Source: Megascapheus bottae (taxonomy: Eukaryota; Chordata; Mammalia; Rodentia; Geomyidae). From it: DNA of 64,000 nucleotides. Where the stretch lies: contig JANJXV010000129.1 in the NCBI GenBank assembly GCA_024803745.1, positions 1,364,001-1,428,000 of the forward strand. The letters are read 5' to 3'. Made by a program: the position numbers and the translations under genes. The notes below the pieces were generated by a model. That model saw nothing but the letters and a program-made list of their open reading frames with translations, did no database searches and was not told where the DNA came from. Below, piece by piece: positions 34,066 through 46,892 of the stretch (positions within the stretch are counted from its first letter, which is position 1; every line of letters begins with the position of its first letter).

Positions 34066-34635
34066 CACTCTATAGACATGTGTTTTATTATAGATTAATC
34101 TGTATCTATGACATACAATGACTCAGCTTAACTTTTACTATATTCTAAAATCTATGTGCCAGTGATTGTATAGCGATTCCCTTCTTGAATACTTGTTGGT
34201 TAAACATGACATTTGAAATATGATGTAAATTTCAATGTTAATAATTTTTTTTAAAAAAGAGGCTAGAGGTAAATACCACTAATGTACTTGCTCTAAGTGG
34301 TACAGAAATTTTCTTAATGAATCAAGGGGTTTTATTACATCTTTATGCAATTATTTTACTTCTGAGTGTTCTACACTCAATGATACTTCTGGAAAGATGA
34401 TATAGCTGACTGTGTAGATGGTATGAAGACATACTGGCCTAAACGTAGAATAAAGCATTGGTAAGTGGCTGTTAGCTGTCCAGATTCTACTGGAATATGT
34501 GGAATGAATTTATTAAGCACAATGCAGGCTCTTAGTCAGACCAGGATCAAGATTATGTGGTTCCATGAGATGAATGAGGAAAGATCAGAAAAATCTACTA
34601 AGATATCCAGATATACTTTTTAAACTAAGGTATCT
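34066..34635. other. Unclassified AT-rich stretch
   Basis: No gene or repeat recognised. Confidence 0.4.
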
Positions 34636-34639
34636 GTAC

Positions 34640-35115
34640 TCCTTTTTTTTCTGTCTTGGTGGGGAGCTTGAACTTTGGACCTGGGCAAGGTCTCTTAGAT
34701 CTTTTTCCTCAAGGCTAATGCTGTACCAGTTTTAGCCACAACTCCACTTAGTTTTGGGGTGGATAAGTGGAGAGTAGAATCTTACAGTTTTTTTTGTTTT
34801 CGTTTTTTTTGCTTGCAAAGGCTTTGATTCACCTTCTCCCTGGCTAGTAGAATGACAATTATGACCCTCCAGCGCCTGGCTAGTGATTCTTTGAAAATTG
34901 GACTTTCTTCCAAATCACATAACTGGTTCCTAGCAAAGTTTTGAAGCCTGACTTAAATGTGACAGATTTTTGTCACATGGAGACACTCTGTGCTGAACGT
35001 TAGAAATCTACCAGCTGAGTCACAGTGGCACTTCCAGTTTTTTGTTTATGTGGTGCTGAGGAATGGAATCCAGGGTTTCATACATGCTAGGCAAGCTTCA
35101 TTTTCAGCCCAAGGT
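34640..35115 (-). repeat. SINE remnants
   Basis: 34,640-34,890 is a reverse Geo-type element interrupted by T-runs. 35,005-35,110 is a reverse ID-like 5' half ('catacatgctaggcaagctt'). Confidence 0.6.
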
Positions 35116-35530
35116 TTTATGTTTTGTTTTTTCAGTGTTGTTGATTCTAAGGTACTATATGATGTTCTTTCATTTTCTTTGCTTTTTACCTCTTTTCTTC
35201 TTTTTCCCTTTAGTTTTATTCTCTGTAGTCACTGTGTTGAATTCGGGTACCCTGTGTCTTGTACATAGGTTTATGTGATTTGGAATGGAGAGGGTATAAT
35301 AAAATGGTAAAAAAAAAACAAAGGAAAAAGGGTGAACCAATTGAACAGTGATACTTGGAAGACACTAAACGGAAATGAACTGAACAATCTGGGTGGAGAG
35401 GGGGCTGAGGGTAGGAAAACAGAGAAAATGAGGGAGGGGATAACAATTTTCTTAAGAAATGTGTTCATTACTTATGTAACCCTATGCCAACTATATATTG
35501 ACTTAACAAAAAAAATTAACTTAAAAAATA
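35116..35530 (+). mobile_element. Probable older L1 3' tail
   Basis: A pyrimidine-rich lead is followed by 'gggaggggataacaattttc', 'aagaaatgtgttcattactt', 'atgtaaccctatgcc' and an A-rich end, paralleling 28,800-28,950. Confidence 0.4.
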
Positions 35531-35534
35531 ATTT

Positions 35535-36000
35535 AGCTGGGTATGGTGGCTCACACTTGTAAATGTAGCTACTCAAGAGGCTGGGATCCAAGGATAGCAG
35601 TTCAAAGTCAGCCTGGGCACTGAAGTCCATGTGACTCTTATCTCCAATTAACCACCAGAAACCCAGAAGTGGCCCTATGGCTCAAGGGATAGGGCAGTAG
35701 TCTTGAGCTGAAAAGCTCAGTGACAAGACCCAGGTGCAGAATTGCAGTCCCATGACTTGAATGATGAATGATACTAGCCAGGCTCTGTGCGCTCACACTT
35801 GGAATCCTATCTACACAGAATCAGGTTTGAATCCAGCCCAAACAAATTGCATGATATTCTGATTTACAGTTCATTACCAAAAATCTGGAAGTGGAGCTGT
35901 GGATAAAGTGGTAGAACACTAGCCTGAAGCAAAAAAAAATATTTAAGGACAGTTCCCAGGCCCTGGGTTCAAGTCCCAAGACTTGCATAAAACAAACAAA
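35535..36000 (+). repeat. Two Geo-type SINEs in tandem
   Basis: 35,535-35,765 ('gggtatggtggctcacactt') and 35,775-36,000 ('cactagcctgaagc..aagg' second half). Confidence 0.82.
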
Positions 36001-37276
36001 ATGTGACGCTGAGTCGTCCATCATTTGGTGTTATAGTTCAATATTCTTGATATGCGTCTTAGAAATTAAGTCCCTAGCAAATACTCTCCCCTGAAATTCT
36101 GCTTCATAGCTGATTCATAGAATTTCAGCATCATTACTATCACCTTCCCGTTAGCATAGCAGTCTACTACTGAAAATTTGAACAAAACTTTTGAGTAATC
36201 CTAATTAATCTGTGTATCATCTGCACACACATCAAATCAGCAGCAGCTATGATCTACTATTATCTAAATGTATTTAATCCCTTCTTGAGTTAATGAGCCT
36301 TAAAGAGTAAAACATATGAAATAGTTATGAAACTAACAGTCACCATTCTTCTACCTAATATTGTAATATAAGTTTATAAATGCAAGGACTATTCTGAAGT
36401 GTGCAGAAGATAGCTTCTAATTATAATATTCTCATGAAGTATAGTTTTTAAGAAACATGTTGTTTGCTTTGGGAAAGCAAAGGCAAGGAAAAATGATATA
36501 AGTAAGTTCCCTATTTATCAGAAGGAAAATACTATTGGGTTTAGATCAACTTTCATTCATTCCGTGCTGATGAAACAAATATTTGCAATTCCTGAGGCCA
36601 ATCACTTCATTGTGATGCACAATCAGCCAGCTTAGATCAATCTTCCAAAAAAGGAAAGGAACAAATGAGAAGCAATTAAGGTTTCCAAAATGAACCAGGT
36701 GGTGGTGGCAGCTCACACTTGTAATTCTATCTACTCAAGGCCTGAAATCCAGGGATCTGGACTAAGTCTGTCTGTTATGAAAATATTCCTGTCTGAAACA
36801 TCATCTCTGTTATCACAGCCCAGCTGATACACTCTGCCCAACAGGTTCCAAACACCAAAGTCCATCTCCTATCTGAAATACTAGCAAATGTACTCACACA
36901 TTATTTCCTCTTTGGGAGATAGTTGAAACAAGTACCAAAAACATTTCCCTGGCTTCAGAGTGGAAGTGGAAATATATACTGACTAGAAGCCCATCTAGTA
37001 AACTACAGTCAATCATCTTTCCTCACATCTTGTTAGTTAAATTGAAAATGAGTGTTTGGATCAGAAGCGATATGTATGAGCATACAGGTTGTAAAAGTAC
37101 TGTAATCCTAGCTACTCAAGATAAGCTGAGACCTGAGGATTCCAGTTCAAAATCAGCCACGCAATAAATTCCATAAGATTTTTACCTCTAATTAACCAGC
37201 AAAAAACAGAGCGTTGAATTGTGCGTAAAATGCCACAGGCCTAAGCTTTGCATAAAAGTGGTAAGGGGTAGCATTC
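36001..37276. other. Unclassified stretch left of the duplication junction
   Basis: Mostly AT-rich and unrecognised, with SINE 5' remnants at 36,700-36,790 and 37,085-37,225. It leads into the L1 piece at 37,279. Confidence 0.45.
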
Positions 37277-37278
37277 AG

Positions 37279-37425
37279 GATGCCCATTCTCTCCACTCCT
37301 TTTTAACATAGTACTAGAATTCCTAGGCAGTGCAATAAGGCAAGAAGCAAGCATAAAGGGGATCCAAGTGGAGAAGGAGTAAATAAAACTATTCCTCTTT
37401 GCAGATGACATGATTCTGTATTTAA
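37279..37425 (+). mobile_element. L1 ORF2 sliver at the unit junction
   Basis: 147 bp matching 3,830-3,976 of L1 no. 1, ending just inside the reverse-transcriptase catalytic motif (gatgacatgattctgtattt). At 37,424-37,426 it fuses to an earlier ORF2 position. Confidence 0.88.
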
Positions 37426-38099
37426 CAACTATATAGACCAACTGGATCTAACAGACATCTGCAAAATATTCCACCCAGTAACAACACAATATACGTTTTC
37501 TTCAGCATCACATGGAACATTTTCTAAAATAGACCACATCTTAGGCCATAAAACAAACCTGGACAGATTCAGAAACACTGAAATCATTTAATGCACACAC
37601 TCAGACCATAAAGGCATCAAATTGGATCGAAAACCCTGTAACTAATGGAGACTGAACAACACATTGTTGAATCAAAAACAATGGGTAATCGAAGAGATCA
37701 GAACAGATATCCAACTGTTTATGAAATTTAACAATAAGGAGCACACAAATATCAACTCCTTAGGGACACAACAAAGGCAGTACTCAGAGGAAAATTTATA
37801 GCACTGAGTGCCTACAACAGCAAGTTGGAAAAATGGCAAACCAACTAGTTAATGTTTCACCTTAACCTCCTGGAAAAAGAGCAACAAACCAACCCTAAAC
37901 CCATTAGGAGAAAGCAAATTATTAAAATCAAAGCAGAATTAAATGATTTGGAATAAAAAAATCTATAGAAAGAATCAAGAAAACAAGGAGTTGGTTCTTT
38001 GAAAGAATTAATAAAATTGACAAGCCCTTAGCAAATCTTACCAAAAAAAGGAGAGAGCATATCGAAATAAACAAAATCGCAGATGAAAATGGTAATATC

Positions 38100-39563
38100 A
38101 TGACAGAAATTACCAAGATCCAGAATATCATGAGGGAATACTTTTCAAAACTTTACGCCAACAAATTTGAGAATCTAGTAGAAATGGATGAATTCCTAGA
38201 CAATATTAACATACCCACACTGAACCAAGAAGAGCTAACCCAACTCAACAGGCCTATTTCAAGCTCTGAAATAGAAATGGAAATTAGACAACTTCCACTT
38301 AAAAAGAGCCCAGGGCCAGATGGATTCACAGCTGAATTCTATAAGGTCTTTAAAGCAGAGCTCACACCAATACACCTCAAGCTCTTTAACGAAATTGAAA
38401 ATGAAGGTTCTTTACCAAACTCATTCTGTGAAGCCAGTATATCCCTCATCCCCAAACCAGACAGAGATTCATCAAAGAAAGAGATCTATAGACCCATTTC
38501 TTTGATGAACATCGATGCAAAACTTCTCAACAAAATACTGGCCAACCGTCTACAACAACTCATCAAAAAAATTATACACTATGATCAAACTGGATTCATC
38601 ACAGGGAGGCAAAGCTGGTTCAACATACACAAATCAATTAATATAATGCAACACATCAAGAGGAGCAAGGACAAAAATCACATGATTGTCTTAATAGATG
38701 CGGAAAAGGCATTTGACAAGATCCAAAACCCCTTTATGTTAAAAGATGTGCAGAAACTAGGAATCCATGGAACATTTCTCAATGTAATAAAGGCTGTGTA
38801 TGAGAAACCCACTGCTAGTAGTATACTTAATGGTGAAAATCTAAAGCCATTCCCTCTAAAATCAGGAACAAGACAAGGATGCCCATTCTCTACACTCCTT
38901 TTTAACATAGTACAAGAATTCCTAGGCAGTGCAATAAGGCAAGAAGCAAGCATAAAGGTGATCAAAGTAGGGAAAGAGGAAATAAAACTATCCCTCTTTG
39001 CAGATGACATGATTCTGTATTTAAAGAATCCTATAGACTCTAGTCCCAAGCTCCTTGTGCTGATTCAAAGCTTGGGAAGGGTAGCAGGCCATAAAATCAA
39101 CCCTCACAAATCAACTGCCTTCCTTTACGCCAACACTGAGAGGAACGAGGCAATAATCAGGAAAGAAATTCCTTTCAAAGTAGCCTCAAAGGAAATAAAG
39201 TACCTAGCAATTAGCTTAACTAAGAATGTAAAGGACCGTTTAGATGAAAACTTTAAAAATCTAAAAAAAGAAATTAAAGCAGAACTAAGGAAATGGAAAA
39301 ACCTCCCATGCTCCTGGATTGGAAGAATCAACATTGTCAAAATGACAATCTTGCCAAGGGCTATCTACAAATTCAATGCAATACCCATCAACATCCCAAT
39401 GTCATTCTTTAAAGAAATAGAAGAGGCAATTCAGAATTTCATATGGAATAATAACAGACCCCGCAGAGCAAAAACACTTCTTAGCAGAAAGAACAGCGCT
39501 GGAGGAATTTCAATTCCAAACTTAAGACTCTCTTACAGAGCTATAATTCTCAAAACAGCTTGA
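38100..39563 (+). pseudogene. L1 ORF2 reverse transcriptase, 487-codon open frame
   Basis: This is the longest open frame in the window. RT landmarks in order: [15 protein letters not shown] (about residue 70), [66 protein letters not shown] (catalytic YXDD-type aspartates, about residue 300), then the thumb region with [22 protein letters not shown] at 39,561 replaces the Trp of the usual AWYW. The endonuclease half is lost or broken upstream, and the C-terminus continues in frames at 39,564-40,692. Confidence 0.92.
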
Positions 39564-40692
39564 TACTGGCACAAGAACAGGCCTGAAGTCCATTGCAGTA
39601 GAACTGCGGACCCAGATATTAAACCACAGACCTATGGCCACCTAATCTTTGACCAGGGAGCCAAAAAAATAGAATGGAAGAAAGATAGCCTCTTCAACAA
39701 GTTGTGCTGGCAGAACTGGTTAAACACCTGCAGAAAACTAAAGTTGGATCCTTCTTTGTCACCTTGCACTACAATTAACTCCAAATGGATCAAAGACGTG
39801 GAGGTAAAAGCTGACACACTGAAAAGTTTACAGGAAGGAATAGGAGATACACTAGGCCTCCTTGGCACAGGTCGAAACTTTCTTAATAAGGACCAAGAAT
39901 CACAACAAATCAGAGAAAGGCTGGATAAGTGGGACTGCATTAAACTGCAGAGCTTTTGTATGGCAACGGATAAAGCTAGTAAACTAATCAGGAAGCCTAC
40001 AGAGTGGGAGAAGATCTTCACCAACCAAACAACGGACAAAGGCCTCATACCTAAATTATATCAACAACTCAAAAAATTGAATCACTCCAAAACTAACCTC
40101 CAAAGTAACACCCATCCCATTAAAAATGGGCCAAAGACTTAAGAGAGTCTTCTCTGAAGAAGAAACAAAAATGGCGTATAGACACATGAAGAAATGCTCC
40201 ACGTCTCTGGTCATAAAAGAAATGCAAATCAAAACAACTCTAAGATTCCACCTCACTCCAGTTAGAATGGCCAGGATCAGGAAAATGAATGACAACAGAT
40301 GCTGGAGGCGATGTGGCCAGGAGGGATCAGTACTACACTGTTGATGGGAGTGCAAACTCGTTCAACCACTATGGAAAGCAGTGCGGCAGTGTCTCAAAAG
40401 GCAAAAAATAGAACTCCCCTATGACCCAGCAATTCCAGTACTTGGCATTTACCCAACAATCCAGAAACAAGGGCATACTAAACCCACTAGCACAACAATG
40501 TTCATTGCAGCACTATTCACCATAGCAAAGATATGGAACCAACCCAGATGTCCCTCAGTTGATGAATGGATCAACAAGTTGTGGTATTTGTACACAATGG
40601 AATTCTATGCTGCTGTCAGAAAGAATGACATCGCCCCATTTGTTAGGAAATGGAAAGACTTAGAACAAATCATATTAAGTGAAGTAAGCTAG
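39564..40692 (+). pseudogene. L1 ORF2 C-terminal domain, broken
   Basis: It continues the RT frame with [46 protein letters not shown] and [15 protein letters not shown]. It is interrupted near 40,140 and by a TGA at about 40,342 in the Cys-rich LHC.WECK motif. It ends at a TAG (40,690-40,692) that is a sense codon in L1 no. 1. Confidence 0.88.
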
Positions 40693-41216
40693 ACTGAAAG
40701 GAACTTAGGCTCAGTGGTTTCCCTCATTCGTCATAATCAGTAGAAACCTTGGGCTCTACTAGCAGAGATTTGCAATAGAGAAAAAGGCCATATATAAGGC
40801 CATATAATGTGAAGCTAAATGAAAGGACCTCCAGGATATTGAAACAAAAGCCACATAATGAATGATTGTTGTCCTTAATGTACTATGTTGTCTCTCATCT
40901 CGTTTGCTGTCCCTTGGTTATCCCATATTTGTATAGTACCTCACTTTGTTATCTGTTATATTGAATTTATTTGTATTTGGATATTTGAAATTTGATAGGG
41001 AAGGGGGGAAAACCAAGAGGGGTGGGGGGTGTGGGGTTGGCGGAAATGGGTACCAAGACATGTGAATGGGTATCAATGTATGTGAATTAATGCACCTTCT
41101 ATCTGGCAAATATCATCTAACCCTTTTACTAATTACAATAAAAAATTTAAAAAACAGAAAGTTGTAGTGTGTGGGGAGGATGATGGGGTCAAATACATTT
41201 CTTCTTAGAAATATAC

Positions 41217-41383
41217 CTCATCTGGTTGCCCTGGATTTTCCTGGCCTTCTTCTTAGAGAAAGGCCTGTTATACTGGATTTGTGGCTTGGCAATGATCTAG
41301 CATGTACATCTTCGAGTAAGACATCCACAACTTCCATGCCTGAGACTCGAGTTTCCTGACCTTTGGCAACAGCACAGGAACAT
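41217..41383 (-). pseudogene. RALGDS-like first exon, inverted copy, unit B
   Basis: On the minus strand ATG 41,383 opens MFLCCCQRSGNSSLRHGSCG, one TAG follows, then FSKKKARKIQGN and a GT donor. The second residue is Phe, as in the MF-type start I know for RalGDS-family proteins, against Leu in the other copies here. Confidence 0.55.
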
Positions 41384-41787
41384 CTTTCTTCCTCCTGAGC
41401 CAAAGGCCAAGTGCGCTGGCTTGAGTTGGTTGTTAGTTACAGTGGCTTGGTTACCAGGGTTCCATATTCTGTTCCATTGTGAGGGAGGCAGGGTCACCTT
41501 TCAGGGCCCAATGACCAAAGATCCTTGCTCACAGAAGACCTCACCAAAGACATACTGGAGGCTGAATCGCTCCTCCAATCTCACAATATACATGTGGATG
41601 TAGTAAACAGCACACCTTATTTGTCCAATCCCAATATCTTCCACTAGGCCCAACTACCAGTCTGGTCTCAGGCTCAAGGAGCCTTTCTTAGGTAAGATCC
41701 AGACTTAAGGGTCAATATTGCCCTCATCCTTTACAAAACATTTGCTTCACAGTGCCTTCTCTGCCTGTATTTTGCCCCTTGTCGAAT

Positions 41788-41978
41788 TTTTTTTGTTTTT
41801 GCTAGTCTTGGGACTTGACCTCAGAGTGTGAACATGGTTCCTGGGCTTTTTTTAGGCTTTAGCTGTCCCACCGAGCCACAGCACCACTTGCAGCGTTTTC
41901 TATGTATGTGGTAATGAGGAATCAAACCTGAGTCTTTTTGCGTGGTAGCCAAGGACTCTACCACTAGGTCAAACACAC
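41788..41978 (-). repeat. ID-like SINE
   Basis: Unit B copy of 6,738-6,945. Confidence 0.7.
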
Positions 41979-42221
41979 AGGGCATCTTGCACATATTTTT
42001 GACGTCAATCTACTAGGATATTATTAGGCTTCTGTATCCTAATCACTTTTTTACTGATGATTTGCTTTGCTGTGATGTGTAAAATATGCAAGAGGGAAAA
42101 ACACAGAAGAATTAGTGAAATTTAAAAAAAAGCATTACACACATAGATAAGTGTTCATTCTTTGTAGGAGAAAGGATATTTTGATATGATGATGATGACT
42201 TTATAATTACTATGTCAGCGT

Positions 42222-42428
42222 TGAGAGTTTGGCATAGTGGTAGAGTGCTTGCCTAGCATCCATGAAGATCTGGGATTGATTGCTCAGTATCACATAGATA
42301 GAAAATCTAGATGTGGCACTGTGGCTTAAGTGGCAGAGGGCTAGACTTGAGAAAACCCGAGGACAGTGCTCAGGCCCTGAATTCAAGCTCCGAAACTGGT
42401 AGAAAATAAAAGAAAATCAAAATGCTTT
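42222..42428 (+). repeat. ID-like SINE
   Basis: Unit B copy of 7,189-7,398. The GAT/GAC run just upstream is shorter than in unit A (7,140-7,170). Confidence 0.83.
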
Positions 42429-42526
42429 TTACGAGCTAATTCACTCACAGCATTTGCTTCTGAAATCTTCGCTTCTGCATCTTGTGAAATACCCCTTTCC
42501 CTCAACGTAGACAAGAAAAACAGATC

Positions 42527-44670
42527 CATCCCATGGTTCACTGTGAGGCCACTGGTTAGGCTAAGAGCTAGACGTGCAGCAACACATGAGTTTTATTCTA
42601 ATACTTTTCAAACTTTGTACTCAAATATGCTACCTATTTACCAACTTATGTCAGTTATCCTTATTCTATACCGTTTCTTCTTTACTACAATATTCTTACA
42701 CTCCTACGTTAATCCTCTTGTACCACCCCTGAACTCTCTCATTCTTTTTTTCTATCTCTGGACCTCTGCTGGTCTTTCAAACCTTATACTGCACGGATCT
42801 ACACTTGATGGCTGTTGAGCAATATTGTATATGTAGGTGGTTAATTATTCTCTAGGCTCAGAGGGACTTAAAGACAATAGAGATTGGATTGAGAGGCTTA
42901 TTGCTTTGGGTATAAATCGCTTATCAGTGGTTGTATTAGACTGGTCTGTAAGTGCACAAAAAGAAAGAGTGATAATACCCATCAAAACCTGCGAACATCT
43001 AGTGTCTGCCAGCTACAGAGGTCTAGGTTGGTTATATCTGAAAAACTATAATCGTAGTTAGTAGTAATCTTGCTCCCATTGTCAAATGGGCAGAACAAGA
43101 AACTCAAGAAAAATTTTAAATCAAGAAACAACATCCCCCACACAATGTAAACAAACAATGGAACAGTCACTGGCAAACCTAGAGGAGAGTCTTCCAAGTG
43201 CTACACAAATGCAATTGATAAACATCCTTAATGGAAAATGTGAAAATATAAAGTAAGAGATAATAGAGGAAGACATAGCTGAACAAGAGGAAAGCATAAA
43301 CAAAGTGATAAGTGAAAAAGAAGAAGCCATAAAGGAGGCCATAATAAAGGTTTTTCAAAGAAAGATGGATGAATTCATAGAATCCACAAATAAAAACGTG
43401 ACCAAACTCCAGCAAATGTCCAAAGAAAATAAAGCTACTGAGCTAACCACTCAAAAGGAAATCAAGGAGATAAAGAAATCCATACATGATCTAAAACAAG
43501 AGATGCAAGACATCAAAAATGAGCAAGTAGAAGCAAGGGAGATGAAAAATAAAGTAGATAGTTTTGATAGCAGGTTAGACAATGCAGAGGAGAGAATTTC
43601 CGAGGCTGAAGATAATTTAGTTATTATAGAGAACGAACAGAAAATGAGTCAATCCAAATCTAGGAAATATGAGAGAGCGCTTCAGGAGTTCCAAGATACA
43701 ATTAGGAAGCCTAATTTAAGGCTAGTTGGTACTGAGGAGGGCGTGGAGAAAGAGGTCAATGGTATTGGACATATACTTCAGGGAATCATCTCAGAGAATT
43801 TCCCAAATATCCAGAAGGGCAGGTCCATCCAGATACGAGAAGCTTTTCGAACCCCAAACAGGCCTGACTAGAAAAGAACATCCCACTGCCACATTGTGAT
43901 CCGAACTGGATCAATAGAAACGAAAGAAAAGATCCTAAAGGCAGCCAGGGAATAGGGATCCGTAACCTATAAAGGCAAACCAATCAGAATAACCCCAGAT
44001 TTCAAAGCAGAGACCATACAAGCACGAAATGACTGGAAGCATATATGTCATGCCCTTAAATCAAATAACTACCAACCAAGAATACTGTAGCCAGCTAAGC
44101 TCTCATTCATAACTGAGGGAACAATAAAAACATTCCATTCCAGGGAAAAGCTGCAACAATATGTCGAAACAAAACCAACACTACAGAGAATTCTCAAAGA
44201 TGCTCTATACATAGAAAACCAAGATAAATGCAACATAGGGAAAGAAATGGCACCTAAACAGCATACCATCTATGGACCACAAGAACTGTCAAGACACAGG
44301 CCCCACTAAAAGCTTTTAAAAATGGTAGGAACTAATAAATATCTCTCAATCCTAACTCTCAATATCAATGGACATAACTCTCCAATTAAACGGCATAGGC
44401 TGTGTAGTTGGTTCAAAAAGCAAGAGCCATCGTTCTGCTGTCTTCAAGAGACACATCTTACCCAAAAACAATCATCTTTTGAGAGTGAGAGGTTGGAATA
44501 AACTCTATCAAGGTAACTGCCCCCATAAACAGGCTGGAGTTGCCATCCTCATATCAGATACAATAGACTTCAAACTAAAAATAGTAAGAAAAGACAAAGA
44601 AGGTTACTACATACTACTAAAGGGATCTCTCCTCCAGGAAGACATAACGATCCTAAATATTTACACACCC
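42527..44670 (+). mobile_element. LINE-1 fragment with 5' end, truncated in ORF2 (L1 no. 3)
   Basis: Partner of L1 no. 2, with the identical breakpoint after 'ttacacaccc' and the same flank. It lacks the 4-bp ORF1 deletion that nos. 1 and 2 share, so it keeps the ancestral ORF1 reading across that site. Confidence 0.92.
43086..44090 (+). pseudogene. L1 ORF1, broken by stops (L1 no. 3)
   Basis: Start MGRTRNSRK. A TAA lies in the coiled coil near 43,255 (ENIK then stop), and the frame is open again from 43,305 to a TAG at 43,869 (PNRPD then stop; the Gln codon CAG has become TAG). The 188-codon stretch covers the rest of the coiled coil and the RNA-recognition part uninterrupted, through ENEQKMSQSKSRKYERAL where the other copies are frameshifted. 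Confidence 0.9.
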
Positions 44671-44676
44671 TTTTGA
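44322..44676 (+). pseudogene. L1 ORF2 endonuclease N-terminus, truncated (L1 no. 3)
   Basis: From the canonical ATG, a frameshift occurs at the poly-A-like 'caaaaagcaag'. The frame resumes through GVAILISDTIDFK to LNIYTP and stops just after the breakpoint. Confidence 0.85.
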
Positions 44677-45108
44677 AGATTCTCAAAAGATTGAAGATTC
44701 TGCCAGTGTAAGTTAGATTCCGGCATTGATATTAAATAATGCAATGAGTAGGGATTTATATTTGAAATATCACTGTTGACAAAATCTAACACACATTTGC
44801 TTAGTATTTGCTTTTGATTTCTCAAGAAGTTCAGTACAAGCTAACATGTGTGGCATATATCGACTGGGAGAAATAATTCAGAATATGTGACTCATTTGAA
44901 CAGGAGTCAGTGAAAAGATACAAAAGCAGGATACCCATATTGTGATAATTTGTATCTTTTGCATATTTTGTGTTTGTTATTAATTGCATTTGTTGTGTAC
45001 ATTTCTAGGTAAAAACTTTTAAAATGTTTCCATACAATTTGTTATTTCAACAGCAAAAAAAGACATTTATATGCCTGATAAAATTCATAGAATCCAAATT
45101 TTTCCATA
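44671..45108. other. Unclassified flank after L1 junction, unit B
   Basis: Copy of 9,641-10,074. Nothing recognised. Confidence 0.5.
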
Positions 45109-45109
45109 T

Positions 45110-45560
45110 TATTTTTTGTTTTTTCTTTTTTTTTTTGGTGGGTCATAGATCTTGAACTCAGCTTGGGCACTATCCCTGAGCTCTTCAAATGCAGGCTACC
45201 ACCTTACCCTGGAGCCAAGCCCCACTTCCCATTTTCTAAAGGTAAATTGGAGATAAGTGTCTCAGGTCTTTTTGTGCCAGGATGGCTTTAAACCTTGATC
45301 CTCAGATCTCAGCCTCCTGAGTAGTTAGGATTATAGAAGTGAGCCACCACCCCATCATGCTCAGCTTTCTGGTTTTTTTTAAACAAGCCCTTTGGCTGGA
45401 ACTCGGTCTGAGCACTGTCCTTCAGCTTTCCTCAAGCCTAGTGATCTTCTACTTGAGCCACAGCACTACTTCTGGTTTTTTCTGTGTATGTGGTACTGCG
45501 GAATTGAACCTTCGTCTTCATACAAGCACTCTACAACTATGCCAAACTCCCAGCCCCTCC
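45110..45560 (-). repeat. Geo-type and ID-like SINEs, unit B
   Basis: 45,110-45,360 and 45,375-45,560 match 10,075-10,320 and 10,335-10,500. Unit B has about 20 extra bases near 45,385. Confidence 0.78.
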
Positions 45561-45669
45561 ACATTAGTTTTTATGATAGATCTTTCCATGCATCTAGGAT
45601 GGCTAGAAGTCCTTCTTGAGTTTCCCAAGATCAGGGAGTATAGGTGTGTCCCATCCTGTGTGGCTACAT

Positions 45670-46200
45670 AACCATTGTTTAGGGTACAGTTCTCTCTTCA
45701 TTCTATCCATCTAGAGCAATTTTCATCTTCCATGTATATTCATTAAACATTCAGCTCCTGTTCCTCTACTCCATTCTCTGGAACCATCGTGCTTTTTGGC
45801 TCTAAGGGTTTGTTGATCCTTGGAAGCTCTGGAAGGGAAAGCATACCCTAGCTCTTCCTTTATGACTGCTGTATTTTTAGTTTACTGTAATCAAGATTCA
45901 TCTGTAAAATATAGTAAAATGTTCTTCCTTTTCAATGCATTGTTTTGCATATTTCTATCTTTGGATTATTATTAATAGTTGTGAATGGATTCTCCACATA
46001 TTTGTTCTAGTCTCTGCTTTCTCTTCCATTAGGTACAAATCTAGAAATAGAAGTGTTGGACCATATTTCTACGTAATTCTATATTTAGTACTTTTCTTAG
46101 CACTCTCCACGCAATTTTTGATTGTTTTATATTCCTTGCAGAACTATTCCAAAGTTCTACTTCTTCTCACTACCTTCCCAGTAATAGTTAGACTTTGAAA
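45670..46200 (-). mobile_element. Probable ancient L1 3' fragment, unit B
   Basis: Copy of 10,615-11,145, followed by a (TG)n array at 46,217-46,254. Confidence 0.45.
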
Positions 46201-46429
46201 GTTGTTTTTTTGTATGCGTGTGTGTGTGTGTGTGTGTGTGTTTGTGTGTGTGTATGTGGATCTTTTTGTTTAAAAGTATATTTATATGAATATACTTAAA
46301 GTAATGATTTCATTGTAATTTTAATTTTTCTCATGACTGTTAATATTGAACTTCTTTCTACATTTTGAACTACTATTTCTATATATTCTTTTTAGAAAAT
46401 CCTCTCCAATCTCCAATTTTTTTCCCTTT

Positions 46430-46892
46430 TTTTTGTGGGGTAGTGGGGAAAGTCATGGGGCTTGGACCTTGGGCCGTGAGCTCTTTAGTTTAAGGCTATT
46501 GTTCTACCCTGAGTATTGCCCCTCAGTTGTTCTGCTCACAGCTCCTTACCCCTCTTCCCATTATATACAGAACAAAGGTCATCCTCAGTCTTTTTGAAAA
46601 AGTAAAACATACAGTAAATTTGTAGTATAAAACAGCAAGAAATAAATTTCTTGCCAGGTGCAGTGAATTCTACCTGTACTCCTAGCTACTCAGATATCAG
46701 GCTGATATCTAAAGATTTGGTTCAAAGCCAGCCTGGGCATTAGAAAGTCTATGAGACTCTCATCGACAGTTAACAACTAGAATATGGGAAATGGCACTGT
46801 GGCTTCATAGGTAGGGTGATAGCCTTGAGTTGAAGAGCTCAGGAACAGTGCCCAGGCCCAGAGTTCAAGCCTTACAAATCCCCCAGCCAAAA
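46430..46892. repeat. SINE fragment and Geo-type SINE, unit B
   Basis: 46,430-46,565 (minus, partial) and 46,655-46,892 (plus) match the unit A elements at 11,370 and 11,604. Confidence 0.75.

Larger units (their letters stand above)
37427..41150 (+). mobile_element. L1 3' portion (partner of L1 no. 1)
   Basis: It matches 2,361-6,112 and shares its 3' flank (the RALGDS-like segment), so it descends from the same insertion. It starts within the endonuclease (IDQLDLTDICKIF), spans the reverse transcriptase and C-terminus, and ends with a G-rich 3' UTR and A-tail. It is more intact in the RT than L1 no. 1. Confidence 0.93.
41158..42526 (-). repeat. Inverted arm 1: RALGDS-like 5' region, unit B
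   Basis: Copy of 6,116-7,500. Its inverted partner in unit B is 60,000-61,340. It contains the orphan first exon and SINEs at 41,788-41,978 (minus) and 42,222-42,425 (plus). Confidence 0.85.
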
